Shown here piece after piece: positions 52,409-60,744 of a stretch of 64,000 bases of DNA. Every line of letters starts with the position of its first letter. Within the stretch, counting starts at the first letter, position 1. Both the position numbers and the translations under genes were made by a program. A model generated the notes under the pieces. It did no database searches and was not told the origin of the DNA. It saw nothing but the letters and a program-made list of their open reading frames with translations. The stretch is from contig NZ_JAFKOI010000004.1 in NCBI RefSeq assembly GCF_017303315.1, forward strand, positions 62,001 to 126,000, written 5' to 3'. This DNA is from Bacillus sp. NTK071 (GTDB taxonomy: Bacteria > Bacillota > Bacilli > Bacillales > Guptibacillaceae).

Positions 52409-53943
52409 TCTGCTTGTACATCTAACTCTTTCGTTAAAACATAGAATTCACTTTTACTCGTGACCCAATTTTTCACATCGTCTTTATATGCAGTTACAAG
52501 ACTTGGATGCACGATAAAGGAATGAAGCGTCCTTTCGTTAATGATGTCACTCGATGTTTTTGCGAGTTCTTCTCTTTTTTCTTTGTCGACGGTAAGATTT
52601 AATTGCTCTATTACTCCGGTTAACTCCTTATCATCGATCCTTCCTGCCTCATGCAACCACCCGCCTGGTCTGTATGCTGAATTCAAGAAATAGCTTGCGT
52701 CTCCCCTTGGAACAGTTAATAAACTATAAGTTGCAAGATCCCAGTCATCTTTTTGAGCCATCTCTTCATCTATATTTTCAACCTGCTGAATCTTAATACC
52801 TATCCCAAGTTGTTTTGCATTTGATTGAAGAATTTGAGCCATTAAAGGTAACTCAGGACGATAGGAATAGGTTAATAGGTTAAATGAAAGCGCGTGGCCA
52901 TCTTTCTTGGCCTTCCCATCTTTCATTTCTACACCAGCAGCCTTTAGATAGCTTTTCGCTTTCTCTAGATCGTATTCTTTCTTTTCATTTGATGCAAAGG
53001 GCAATTCTGAGGAAAATGGACCGCCTGCGGTCGTTGCATATCCATTAAGTGTACTGCTAACGACTAACTCTCGATCAATCATACTATCAAATGCTTTTCT
53101 TAAATTCTGATCCTTAAATGGACTGTCAAAATTATAAAGTACCATTTGTGACCGAATTCCTGGAACAACATCAATCTTGAGGGAGTAGTCCTTTTCTAGC
53201 TGTTCAATACTTTCAATGGCAGGCCGATACACAATATCTGCATCACCCGATTGTAGCGCAAGTGTACGAGCATTCGCATCTTCATTAAATGTGAAGACGG
53301 CACGATCAAGCTTTGGTTTACCACCCCAATAACGGTTATTTCGTTCTAACTCTACTTTACTTCCGGGGGCAAACGTCACTACTTTAAACGCCCCTGTCCC
53401 AACAGGATTTTGAGCAATCTTCTCTTCTTCCGTGTCGATAATCGCTGTGTTCGGATGGACAAGTTCAGACGGAAGCTCTGGCAATGCTTCTTCTAAATGC
53501 AATGTAACGGTCTGCCCTTTTGCATCGATTGACTTCAGCTTCAATGTTGATTTCATCGCTTCACTCACTTCAATGTTTCGCTCTAACGATTTTTTCACAG
53601 CTAATGCGTCTAGCTTTTTCCCATTTTGAAACATAACATCTTCTCGTATGTTAAATGTCCAAGTTTTGCCGTTATCCCGGCTTCCCCACTTTTCTGCTAG
53701 CCATGGTTCGAGTTCAAGATTTTCATTTATCTTAACAAGGGTCTCAGCTACACCTGCTCTAACTGGCGTATAGTTTAAATGGGGATCAAGTGTCTCACTC
53801 GGGAAATTAGATAGAAACGTTAGCTCCTTTATACTGTCTTCTGTGCTTGATTCTGAAGTTTTGGTTTCTGATGATGAACAGGCTGTAAAAAGGCTGACTA
53901 ACAATCCTATCAAGACGAATAAAATAATTTTTCTCGGTACCAT
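52405..53943 (-). CDS. cntA: metal-opine binding lipoprotein, CntA-like
   Basis: This encodes a 512-residue family 5 solute-binding protein. The signal peptide ends SLFTAC (lipobox) and is followed by a Ser/Thr/Glu linker. The mature part shows FPSETLDPHLNYTPVRAGVA, NIREDVMFQNGKKLDALAVK (~95-115) and NPVGTGAFKVVTFAPGS (~180). It is anchored outside the cell and would capture the metal-loaded opine. It is placed here by the cntL/cntM genes upstream; alone it could be a nickel or peptide binder. Confidence 0.83.
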   Translation of the reverse strand: MVPRKIILFVLIGLLVSLFTACSSSETKTSESSTEDSIKELTFLSNFPSETLDPHLNYTPVRAGVAETLVKINENLELEPWLAEKWGSRDNGKTWTFNIREDVMFQNGKKLDALAVKKSLERNIEVSEAMKSTLKLKSIDAKGQTVTLHLEEALPELPSELVHPNTAIIDTEEEKIAQNPVGTGAFKVVTFAPGSKVELERNNRYWGGKPKLDRAVFTFNEDANARTLALQSGDADIVYRPAIESIEQLEKDYSLKIDVVPGIRSQMVLYNFDSPFKDQNLRKAFDSMIDRELVVSSTLNGYATTAGGPFSSELPFASNEKKEYDLEKAKSYLKAAGVEMKDGKAKKDGHALSFNLLTYSYRPELPLMAQILQSNAKQLGIGIKIQQVENIDEEMAQKDDWDLATYSLLTVPRGDASYFLNSAYRPGGWLHEAGRIDDKELTGVIEQLNLTVDKEKREELAKTSSDIINERTLHSFIVHPSLVTAYKDDVKNWVTSKSEFYVLTKELDVQAE

Positions 53944-53985
53944 TTAGAATTTCTCCTTTTTAAATGAAATTTCAATTCATGAAAG

Positions 53986-54864
53986 CTATCTTTTTATGAC
54001 AGGGATCAAGTTTCTCCCTTTGCTTCTCGCTTCACCTCTAGTTTGCGATAAGTAAATACATGCTGTGATAATCAGAAAACCACCAGATATGGTGAAAAGA
54101 TCTGGTACTTCTGTCCAGAATAGAAATCCCCATAGCGCATTAAACACAATCCCAATGTAGCGAGCGATCTCAACCACGACTACACTTTCATGTGAGAACG
54201 CTTGTGTGAGGAAAAGTTGTCCAAGTAAGGAAACCACTCCAATAACGATCAGCAGCAACAAATCTGTGAAAGAAGGCAGCACAAAGTCTTTCCACATTAA
54301 AGGTATGGCGACTAACGTGGCAGTCGCTAAAAAGTAGAAAACAATCTCAAAGGAATGGTGTTTTCTGCTAAGAAAACGAATACTCACTGCAGCACCTCCT
54401 GCAAAAAGTGCACTTAATACACCTACTAGCGCATAGAGAGAATAAGATGTGTACGTACCTGGTTTCGTTAGAAGGACCATCCCTAGAATAACTAGCGGCA
54501 AAATGGCCAACGTTTTTCTTGGAATTCTTTCTTTTAAGAAAAGGAACGAAAACAGTACGGCAAAGAATGGAGATAAGTGAGCAAGTATACTCGCATCAGC
54601 AAGCGTAATTCTCGAGATCGTATAGAAATAAGCTAATAAATATAAAGCACCAAACACACCACGCAACATCAGCATTGGTATGCCACTTGTTGAAAAACGA
54701 ACACGACTTTTCATCATGAATAAATAGATTAGAACTGTTCCGATTACACTTCTAAAAAATACGATTTCAGCTGGAGGAACTGTATCGCTAACTGCTTTTA
54801 CGAAAGCGTTCATAATACTGAAAGTTACTGAAGATAAAATGGCAAGGAACACACCTCTTTTCAT
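53986..54864 (-). CDS. cntI: EamA-family exporter, CntI-like
   Basis: This encodes a 292-residue drug/metabolite transporter with ten membrane segments in two EamA repeats (first MNAFVKAVSDTVPPAEIVFF; second from ~residue 150), ending in a basic cytoplasmic tail. Its start overlaps the cntM stop by four bases (ATGA). In Pseudomonas aeruginosa an EamA protein exports pseudopaline, while staphylococci use the MFS protein CntE. This position between the synthesis and uptake genes indicates the opine exporter. Confidence 0.8.
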   Translation of the reverse strand: MKRGVFLAILSSVTFSIMNAFVKAVSDTVPPAEIVFFRSVIGTVLIYLFMMKSRVRFSTSGIPMLMLRGVFGALYLLAYFYTISRITLADASILAHLSPFFAVLFSFLFLKERIPRKTLAILPLVILGMVLLTKPGTYTSYSLYALVGVLSALFAGGAAVSIRFLSRKHHSFEIVFYFLATATLVAIPLMWKDFVLPSFTDLLLLIVIGVVSLLGQLFLTQAFSHESVVVVEIARYIGIVFNALWGFLFWTEVPDLFTISGGFLIITACIYLSQTRGEARSKGRNLIPVIKR

Positions 54865-56117
54865 GCAAATGTATTCCTTTCTCCCATGGTATGTAGCTCA
54901 AGGTCTCTGACTACTCCTCCTTTAAGTACTTGCCAGTTCTTCACTTTTCGCTCAAACAATTTGATTAACATAAGTGTCTGCGGCATGCTAATACCACTTT
55001 CTTTCCCGACTTGATAAATCATTAGTAAATTCTTGTAATCTTCTAATGGAATTCTTGGTATAATCCAGTCTCCATTTACCATTTGAGTAACCTGCTTATA
55101 TGGAACCTTTGAGAAATCAAAATAAGCTCCGCTCTCATCAGGTTCAGAGAATGGGTCAATGAGTATGGAAGAGTAGCGAATATAGAGAAGGTACTCCTGC
55201 TTCACTGTGTCCAATACTGGAAAATCATCAATGTCAGAGCGTGAAAGCGATACTTCGTGTACTGGATAATTATCATCATTAAGAAATTGCAATAAGTTAA
55301 TAGGTTCTCCACCTAACTCCTTAACAAGTGCTGATATTTCCTTCCACAGCTTAACCATGATTCGAACCGTTTCCTGTGTAATTGGTCCTTCTGGATAGAG
55401 CTTGTACAACGATTTCACTGAAGGTTCCTCAGCCAGAATCTCATTCATAGAAAATTCATTAATGAAAAAGGGAGGATGCACGTAGGTAGTTATGTTTCGG
55501 CATTCAGCATTGATTGAGTTCTCCATTACAACAGTACGAATGCCAGCATCCTCTAGTAGCCCTTTAACAGAATCGATCTCGCCTCCGTTGTTACTTGTAG
55601 CTAGATAGACCCTCTTCTTGACTGCTTTCGTGTAGGCGAAGAGTACATCATCAACCAATTTAAACTTTGTTGCCGCATAATAAGTAGACAGACTGATGAC
55701 TTCAATCTCTCTATTCACTTCATCTACCAAATTTTTAACTTCCCGATTCGATCCAAAGCCTGCTGACAACAGTATGATCGTTGTTACCTTCTTAAGATTA
55801 TCAAGTTTCAGTTGATGTATAACTTCCTTGTAGCTATAACTAGGTACGGACAGAATAATGGTGTCAAACTGATTATTAACATCTGAATAACCATTATAAA
55901 AATGGGAAATCTGCACTTGTCCCGAAAGAAAAGGCCGGTTCTCGGCTATTGATTTGATGACCCTTCCTTTCTGTTCAAGGTGGTTTTGAACACTCCTCGA
56001 ATAAGAATCATTACGATTTAAAATCGATACTTTACTTCTCCAGCCATTCGCAACTAGAACTGCTGTTTGAATTGCTGCAGGTCCTGCACCGATGATTAGT
56101 GTATGTTCTTTGTTCAC
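54861..56117 (-). CDS. cntM: opine metallophore dehydrogenase, CntM-like
   Basis: This encodes 418 residues. An NADPH-binding Rossmann start (TLIIGAGPAAIQTAVLVA, ~6-23) is followed by a substrate region with VHPPFFINEFSMNEIL (~222-237) and SRSDIDDFP. This layout is that of staphylopine/pseudopaline dehydrogenase, which joins the CntL product to a 2-oxo acid and reduces the imine. Residues ~144-152 read STYYAATKF. I recall an Asp (D150) in the staphylococcal enzyme and an Ala in the Pseudomonas enzyme at this site, the latter going with 2-oxoglutarate. An alignment is needed to confirm. Confidence 0.85.
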   Translation of the reverse strand: MNKEHTLIIGAGPAAIQTAVLVANGWRSKVSILNRNDSYSRSVQNHLEQKGRVIKSIAENRPFLSGQVQISHFYNGYSDVNNQFDTIILSVPSYSYKEVIHQLKLDNLKKVTTIILLSAGFGSNREVKNLVDEVNREIEVISLSTYYAATKFKLVDDVLFAYTKAVKKRVYLATSNNGGEIDSVKGLLEDAGIRTVVMENSINAECRNITTYVHPPFFINEFSMNEILAEEPSVKSLYKLYPEGPITQETVRIMVKLWKEISALVKELGGEPINLLQFLNDDNYPVHEVSLSRSDIDDFPVLDTVKQEYLLYIRYSSILIDPFSEPDESGAYFDFSKVPYKQVTQMVNGDWIIPRIPLEDYKNLLMIYQVGKESGISMPQTLMLIKLFERKVKNWQVLKGGVVRDLELHTMGERNTFA

Positions 56118-56130
56118 ATTTTCACCGCCT

Positions 56131-56937
56131 TTATGCTAATACTCTGCTCTGTTTTTCTAGAACAATCGTTTCATAAATAGTCTCATTACCTTCTAGCTTC
56201 ATCTGTGTTTGTTGCCAGTTACCAGTTATGTTCTCCACCAATGGATAATTAAATAGCGATTTCAAACCGTTTCCGAACCGAACGATCACCTTCGTTTTTT
56301 TTGTCACTTTCTCCTTTAATTCCTCTATAACCTCAAGCTTGTTCTTAACAAGAGAAGCAATAAAAACATGTGTGATATTCTCAAATTCGCTAAAGTCCTG
56401 TATTTCACTTTGCAAAAAGCTAACCTTGGCTTCTAGACCGAATGTGTGTGCAAGCTTTCTAGATAGAATCACTGCCTCCCCATCAAAATCCAGACAAATG
56501 ACGTTTGCTCCCGTTTCTTGTGCAATCGTGAATGCAGTAGTTGGAAACGCTCCAGAACCTATAAAAAGCACAGACGAATGTTTATGTATACCGAAATAGT
56601 TATATTCATACCTAGCGGATTGAGCTAATGATGCAAGATAAGATCCCACTGTCAGAACATTTTGATCCGCTTTTTTAGACTGGTATTTCTCCATATCACA
56701 AAGAGCGCTCACCGACGTTTCACGTAACCGCTCCGACAGATCCTGAATTTCTTGTATACTCCCCCACTCATTCCATTTCAAGTCATTCTCTTCACTCTTA
56801 ATAAACACACATAAATCATCCAATTTCCGTTTCAATAGTTCATAACATTCATCACATTCCTTTGAATAACGTGCAAGCTCAGCAATTTCAAACTCAATTA
56901 CTTTCAGTGAGCAGAGCAATTCGTATTTCGTTTTCAC
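56131..56937 (-). CDS. cntL: nicotianamine synthase-like aminobutyrate transferase, CntL-like
   Basis: This encodes 268 residues from GTG 56937 with GAGGTG upstream. An N-terminal helical part (~1-105) precedes a SAM-binding Rossmann domain: VLFIGSGAFPTTAFTIAQ (~122-140), VICLDFDGEAVILSRKLA (~145-163) and ITHVFIASLV (~188-198). This is the nicotianamine-synthase-like fold that moves the aminobutyrate group of SAM onto histidine. It is first in the operon, 13 bp before cntM. No CntK-type histidine racemase gene is present, so L-histidine is the expected acceptor. Confidence 0.84.
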   Translation of the reverse strand: MKTKYELLCSLKVIEFEIAELARYSKECDECYELLKRKLDDLCVFIKSEENDLKWNEWGSIQEIQDLSERLRETSVSALCDMEKYQSKKADQNVLTVGSYLASLAQSARYEYNYFGIHKHSSVLFIGSGAFPTTAFTIAQETGANVICLDFDGEAVILSRKLAHTFGLEAKVSFLQSEIQDFSEFENITHVFIASLVKNKLEVIEELKEKVTKKTKVIVRFGNGLKSLFNYPLVENITGNWQQTQMKLEGNETIYETIVLEKQSRVLA

Positions 56938-56965
56938 CGTTTATCACCTCTTTGCATTTGTTTTT

Positions 56966-56986
56966 AAATCGAAATGGTTACGATTT
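56966..56986. promoter_or_regulatory. Zur-box-like operator upstream of cntL
   Basis: This is an interrupted palindrome, AAATCG-N9-CGATTT with AAATGGTTA in the middle. It matches the Bacillus Zur consensus as I recall it (AAATCGTAAT, N, ATTACGATTT) at all but two positions. It lies 29 bp before the cntL start and just downstream of the -10, where a repressor would block transcription. Zinc repression of the locus is predicted. Confidence 0.7.
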
Positions 56987-56996
56987 AATAAATTTT

Positions 56997-57025
56997 AGTA
57001 TAGGTAAGCACTTAATAAATGTAAA
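56997..57025 (-). promoter_or_regulatory. sigma-A promoter of the cnt operon
   Basis: On the minus strand TTTACA (57020-57025) is followed, after exactly 17 bases, by TATACT (56997-57002). Each hexamer differs from consensus at one base. Confidence 0.65.
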
Positions 57026-57360
57026 TCGTTTTCAAGTAGATTGTTCTAAAATATGCTAATAGTCACAGCTAGGATTTTGTCTTAAAATCACTCTTAGAAA
57101 TTCACTAAAATTCTTGAGTGAACGCTCTCTGTATCTGCTTTTTCATTTGTTAAACGACAAATAGATATAAGTAATTCTATATGTAGACCACTACTTAATA
57201 CCCACTCAAATTAAAGTCCTTTACCGAATCTATCATCACCCTACTGACTCAGGTACAATGTCACAGACATCTAAACAACTAGACTCCATCTTTTGACACT
57301 TTCTTCTTAAATTTCCTCACCTTACCATTAAGTTGTAAATAAAAAAAAGGAGGGAAACAA
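57026..57360. other. intergenic between divergent cntL and M23 genes
   Basis: No gene, repeat or convincing hairpin is seen. AAAGGAGGG at about 57347-57355 is the ribosome binding site of the gene at 57361. Confidence 0.5.
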
Positions 57361-58137
57361 ATGAAGAATGTAAAAGCTAGTCTTTGCCTTGTTTTTTTGA
57401 TTGGATCGATTCTGAGCTTCATCCCTGCAAAAAGTGCCTCTGCAGCTCCCCTTTTTCAAATGCCCTTTCCCTGTAATCAAACTTGGACAGGTCAAACAAG
57501 GACAAATCATAGTCCAGCAAACTCGGTGGATTTAAATCGCACAAATGATTTTGGAGACACTGTCGTTGCCTCTGCTGCAGGAACTGCCGTCACTGTTAGA
57601 AATCTAGGTAATACAAGCTATGGAAAGTATGTTGTCATCGATCATGGTGGTGGTTGGAAAACGTATTATGCTCATTTAAGCGCTTTTAGTGTCAATCAGG
57701 GTGAAAGTGTTAAGAAAGGTGAGAAAATAGGTGAAGTTGGAAGTACGGGTAATTCTACTGGCTCACATCTTCATTATGAACAGCGTTACAATGGGAATGA
57801 TGTTCAGATTAAGTGGAATGGTTCAACGATCCATTATTGGGGTTCTAAGAGCTATTCGAGTAACAATTGTTCCTCTAAAAGCGGTGCTCCAGGTACGGTC
57901 AATACAAATGGTGCTGATTTAAATGTGCGTTCTGGCCCTGGAACAGGATACAGTGTCGCTGGTCAAGTTGCTGATGGTGAAAGTGTAACGATCTCCTGTC
58001 AAACACATGGTCAAACGATTACTGGTACATATGGTACAACGGACATTTGGGATAAAATTGGTCCTGGCCAGTATGTTTCTGATGCCTATATTTATACCGG
58101 TTCCGATGGACTGGTAGCGCCACTCTGTTCGAATTAA
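57361..58137 (+). CDS. secreted M23 peptidase with C-terminal SH3-like domain
   Basis: This encodes 258 residues. The signal peptide ends KSASAAP near residue 29. The M23/LytM-type domain (~35-150) has NHSPANSVDLNR (first His and Asp), YYAHLSAFSVNQGESVKKGE, and GNSTGSHLHYEQR with the His-x-His pair. All zinc ligands appear present. After a Ser/Asn/Cys linker, a bacterial SH3-like domain follows (ADLNVRSGPGTGYSVAGQVA, ~178-250) with two Cys. It probably cleaves peptidoglycan peptides or a related substrate outside the cell. Confidence 0.83.
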   Translation: MKNVKASLCLVFLIGSILSFIPAKSASAAPLFQMPFPCNQTWTGQTRTNHSPANSVDLNRTNDFGDTVVASAAGTAVTVRNLGNTSYGKYVVIDHGGGWKTYYAHLSAFSVNQGESVKKGEKIGEVGSTGNSTGSHLHYEQRYNGNDVQIKWNGSTIHYWGSKSYSSNNCSSKSGAPGTVNTNGADLNVRSGPGTGYSVAGQVADGESVTISCQTHGQTITGTYGTTDIWDKIGPGQYVSDAYIYTGSDGLVAPLCSN

Positions 58138-58150
58138 AATTTTCTTCAAA

Positions 58151-58189
58151 AAAAACGGATTCACTCTTTTCCAGAGTGAATCCGTTTTT
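58151..58189 (+). terminator. terminator of the M23 gene
   Basis: AAAAACGGATTCACTCT pairs with AGAGTGAATCCGTTTTT, a perfect stem. Confidence 0.9.
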
Positions 58190-58204
58190 ATTTATAATCA
58201 TAAT

Positions 58205-58309
58205 TTATTTGAAATCGCGGATATAATCTCGTTTTTCGCGGATATATATGAAAAATCGCGGATATAATTTGATTTTCGCGGATATATTCAAAAAATCGCG
58301 GATAAACGC
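58205..58309. repeat. five-unit array with 20-bp period (TCGCGGATATA)
   Basis: The core TCGCGGATA starts at 58215, 58236, 58256, 58276 and 58296. The units are alternately preceded by A-rich and T-rich flanks (gaaaTCGCGG, tttTCGCGG, aaaaTCGCGG and so on). It lies between the M23 terminator and the DNA glycosylase gene. The period equals that of the unrelated array at 16314. Confidence 0.78.
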
Positions 58310-58419
58310 TATGTTCATGTTCCCACACCGTTTAATGATTGAAAACTTGTGGAAACTAATGCTTAGAAGTTATGTGTAGACTAGCTTTCATAACCTATCA
58401 TCATAGAAAGGAACTGCTC

Positions 58420-58998
58420 ATGTCACTTTTATCAAGAGAATTCTATCAGAAACCTACGTTAGATCTAGCAAAAGCTTTGCTTGGATGTGAATTAGTTAAA
58501 GAAACGGAAGATGGCCTAGCCTCCGGGTATATTGTTGAAACGGAAGCCTATTTAGGAGCTGAAGACCGAGCAGCTCATAGCTTTAACAATAAACGAACGA
58601 AGCGCACGGAAATCATGTTTGGTCCTGCTGGAAATGCTTATACGTATGTCATGCATACGCATTGTTTATTTAATGTCGTGAGTGGTGAGATCGGAAATCC
58701 GGAAGCGGTTTTGATCCGTGCTGTTGAACCTGTTCGTGGTTTGGATTTGATGGAAAAGCGAAGAGCTGGTCGAAAGCAGAAGGAATGGACCAATGGCCCT
58801 GGTAAATTATCGAAAGCTCTTGGGATTGATCCGAATGATTACGGTCATGCCTTAATGCGAGCTCCGCTAACAATTCAGAGCGGCTATAGCCCTGAACAAA
58901 TCTCTGCAGGGAAGAGAATCGGCATTGATAATTCCGGTGAAGCTCGCGACTATCCATATCGATTCTGGATCACGGGGAATAAGTATGTGTCGAGGTAG
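58420..58998 (+). CDS. aag: DNA-3-methyladenine glycosylase (AAG/MPG family)
   Basis: This encodes 192 residues. ATG 58420 follows AAAGGAAC; an upstream in-frame start at 58372 adds a leader with no site. It has the family motifs LARALLG-like DLAKALLGCELV (~16-27), IVETEAYLGAEDRAAHSFNN (~41-60) with the catalytic Glu, GNAYTYVMHTHCLFNVVSG (~78-96), and a LIRAVEPVRGL segment. It removes alkylated purines in base excision repair. It is monocistronic, with its own terminator. Confidence 0.92.
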   Translation: MSLLSREFYQKPTLDLAKALLGCELVKETEDGLASGYIVETEAYLGAEDRAAHSFNNKRTKRTEIMFGPAGNAYTYVMHTHCLFNVVSGEIGNPEAVLIRAVEPVRGLDLMEKRRAGRKQKEWTNGPGKLSKALGIDPNDYGHALMRAPLTIQSGYSPEQISAGKRIGIDNSGEARDYPYRFWITGNKYVSR

Positions 58999-59033
58999 TT
59001 CTAGTATATTATAAGAGCTATTTGCACCATAGA

Positions 59034-59067
59034 AAGAGAGGGACAGACTCGCGTCTGTCCCTCTCTT
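59034..59067. terminator. bidirectional terminator
   Basis: AAGAGAGGGACAGAC pairs with GTCTGTCCCTCTCTT around TCGC, between convergent genes. Confidence 0.88.
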
Positions 59068-59071
59068 ATTC

Positions 59072-59980
59072 TTATTTCTTCAACAACCCATTTTCCACAA
59101 GCCAATCATGAGCAACAATCGATACTGGGTTTCCCTCAATATCTACTTTATAATTCAACTTACGCATAATGTCACTATTAAGTTTCTCAGCAAGTGGCGC
59201 TGTTATTTCTTTAACTTCAGGGTACTTCTCATAAACATCCTCATTAATCGTGACTGCAGCACGGTAAGGAGGGAAAAAGTTCTTATCATCTTCTAACGTA
59301 ACCAAATCATATTCCACAATAGTTGGATCGGTTTCAAACGCAACGGATATGTCAACTTGTCCATTATCTAGCGCTCTTTGCGTTAATCCAATATCCATTT
59401 GTTTGATTTGACCTGTTTGAAAGTCAAATCCGTATGTTTTCTCTACCCCAGGTATCCCATCAGGACGATTGGCAAATTCAGCGTCAGACGCAATTGTTAG
59501 CTCTCCAGGGTTTTCATTAATGTAAGTAGCTAAATCACTGATCGATTGAATCCCTAATTCTTTCGCTTGTTCCTTTTTCATTGCAAGAGCATAGGTGTTA
59601 TTCACATTGGACATATTCATCCAATGGATATCATTCTTTCCATCAATTTCTTTCACCTTCTCGAACGCTTTTACAGGATCAGCAATGGTGTCTTGGCCCA
59701 TGTATGTAATGAGAGCTGTTCCAGTGTATTCCCACATCACATCAACCTGCTTGTTCTCAAGCGCTTTACGGACAACGGTACTGCTAAGATTATTCATTTG
59801 TTTCACATCAAAGCCCTCTTCTTCTAAAAGAAAGGAGGTCATTTCAGAAAGCAAGTATTGTTCCGTATAATTCTTGCCTCCAACAGATATCTGCTTCCCC
59901 CCAATTCCCACAGTTGAGCAAGATGTTAACATGGAGAGTATCGCAACAATCATGAATCCACTAAGTAATTTTCTTCTCAC
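59072..59980 (-). CDS. glycine betaine/choline-type ABC binding lipoprotein (OpuCC-like)
   Basis: This encodes 302 residues from GTG 59980 with AGGAGG seven bases upstream. The earlier in-frame start at 60052 lies inside the permease gene. The lipobox is LTSC. The mature protein begins QISVGGKNYTEQYLLSEMTS, the ProX/OpuAC-type opening, with VMWEYTGTALITYMGQD (~85). It binds a quaternary amine osmolyte outside the cell. It is the last gene of a four-gene operon. Confidence 0.86.
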   Translation of the reverse strand: MRRKLLSGFMIVAILSMLTSCSTVGIGGKQISVGGKNYTEQYLLSEMTSFLLEEEGFDVKQMNNLSSTVVRKALENKQVDVMWEYTGTALITYMGQDTIADPVKAFEKVKEIDGKNDIHWMNMSNVNNTYALAMKKEQAKELGIQSISDLATYINENPGELTIASDAEFANRPDGIPGVEKTYGFDFQTGQIKQMDIGLTQRALDNGQVDISVAFETDPTIVEYDLVTLEDDKNFFPPYRAAVTINEDVYEKYPEVKEITAPLAEKLNSDIMRKLNYKVDIEGNPVSIVAHDWLVENGLLKK

Positions 59981-60002
59981 GTAAACACCTCCTGACGTTC
60001 CA

Positions 60003-60740
60003 TTACAATTCTTGTGGCGGCTTTGACCCTTCAGGCACAATAAGACGCTCAAGTAGTCGAAGCAAATAATCTACCAAAATGGCTAACAGCGTGACAGGGA
60101 TCGCCCCTGATATTAAATATCCATTATCAAACAATTGGATCCCAGTAAAGATCCACACACCTAAACCACCTCCACCAACAACATAAGCAAGAGCAGCGGT
60201 TCCTATATTCAAGACGATTGCAGTGCGTACCCCTGCAAGAATCGAATAGGCAGCGTTAGGTAATTCAATTCTGAAGAGAATTTGAATCGGCTTCATTCCC
60301 ATTCCTCTAGCAGCATCGATTAGGTTCTCATCTATGGAATCAATTCCTGCTACTGTGTTTCGATACATTGGCAGGAGTGAATAGATAAAGAGTGCAAAAA
60401 CAGCTGTTTTAAATCCGATACCGAGAATACTGATCATCAAAGCAAGTACAGCAAGACTTGGAATGGTTTGTCCAAGGTTGACGGTATTCGATACGACCCA
60501 CTCTGCTCTTCGAAAGCTTTTACGTGTTACTAGAATCCCACCTGGAATCGCAATAAGTAATGCTAATAAGGATGAAACAAGCACGAGCTGTAAATGCTGC
60601 TTAACCAACAGCAGAAATGTGGTTGATTCACTAAAAATATAATCGAAATAATGATTACTAATCGCCCAGAAAAAGAACAAAGCGACCAGTCCATAAACCG
60701 AATAACGAACAATAAGACTAACAACCTTCTTCTTATTCAT
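60003..60740 (-). CDS. betaine/choline ABC transporter permease (OpuCD-like)
   Basis: This encodes 245 residues. ATG 60740 has AGAAGGGATG upstream and lies four bases after the ATPase stop. Five or six membrane segments and the loop DAARGMGMKPIQILFRIELP (~140-160), typical of OpuC permeases, are seen. GTAALAYVVGGGGLGVWI is the conserved C-terminal part. Confidence 0.87.
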   Translation of the reverse strand: MNKKKVVSLIVRYSVYGLVALFFFWAISNHYFDYIFSESTTFLLLVKQHLQLVLVSSLLALLIAIPGGILVTRKSFRRAEWVVSNTVNLGQTIPSLAVLALMISILGIGFKTAVFALFIYSLLPMYRNTVAGIDSIDENLIDAARGMGMKPIQILFRIELPNAAYSILAGVRTAIVLNIGTAALAYVVGGGGLGVWIFTGIQLFDNGYLISGAIPVTLLAILVDYLLRLLERLIVPEGSKPPQEL

Positions 60741-60744
60741 GACA

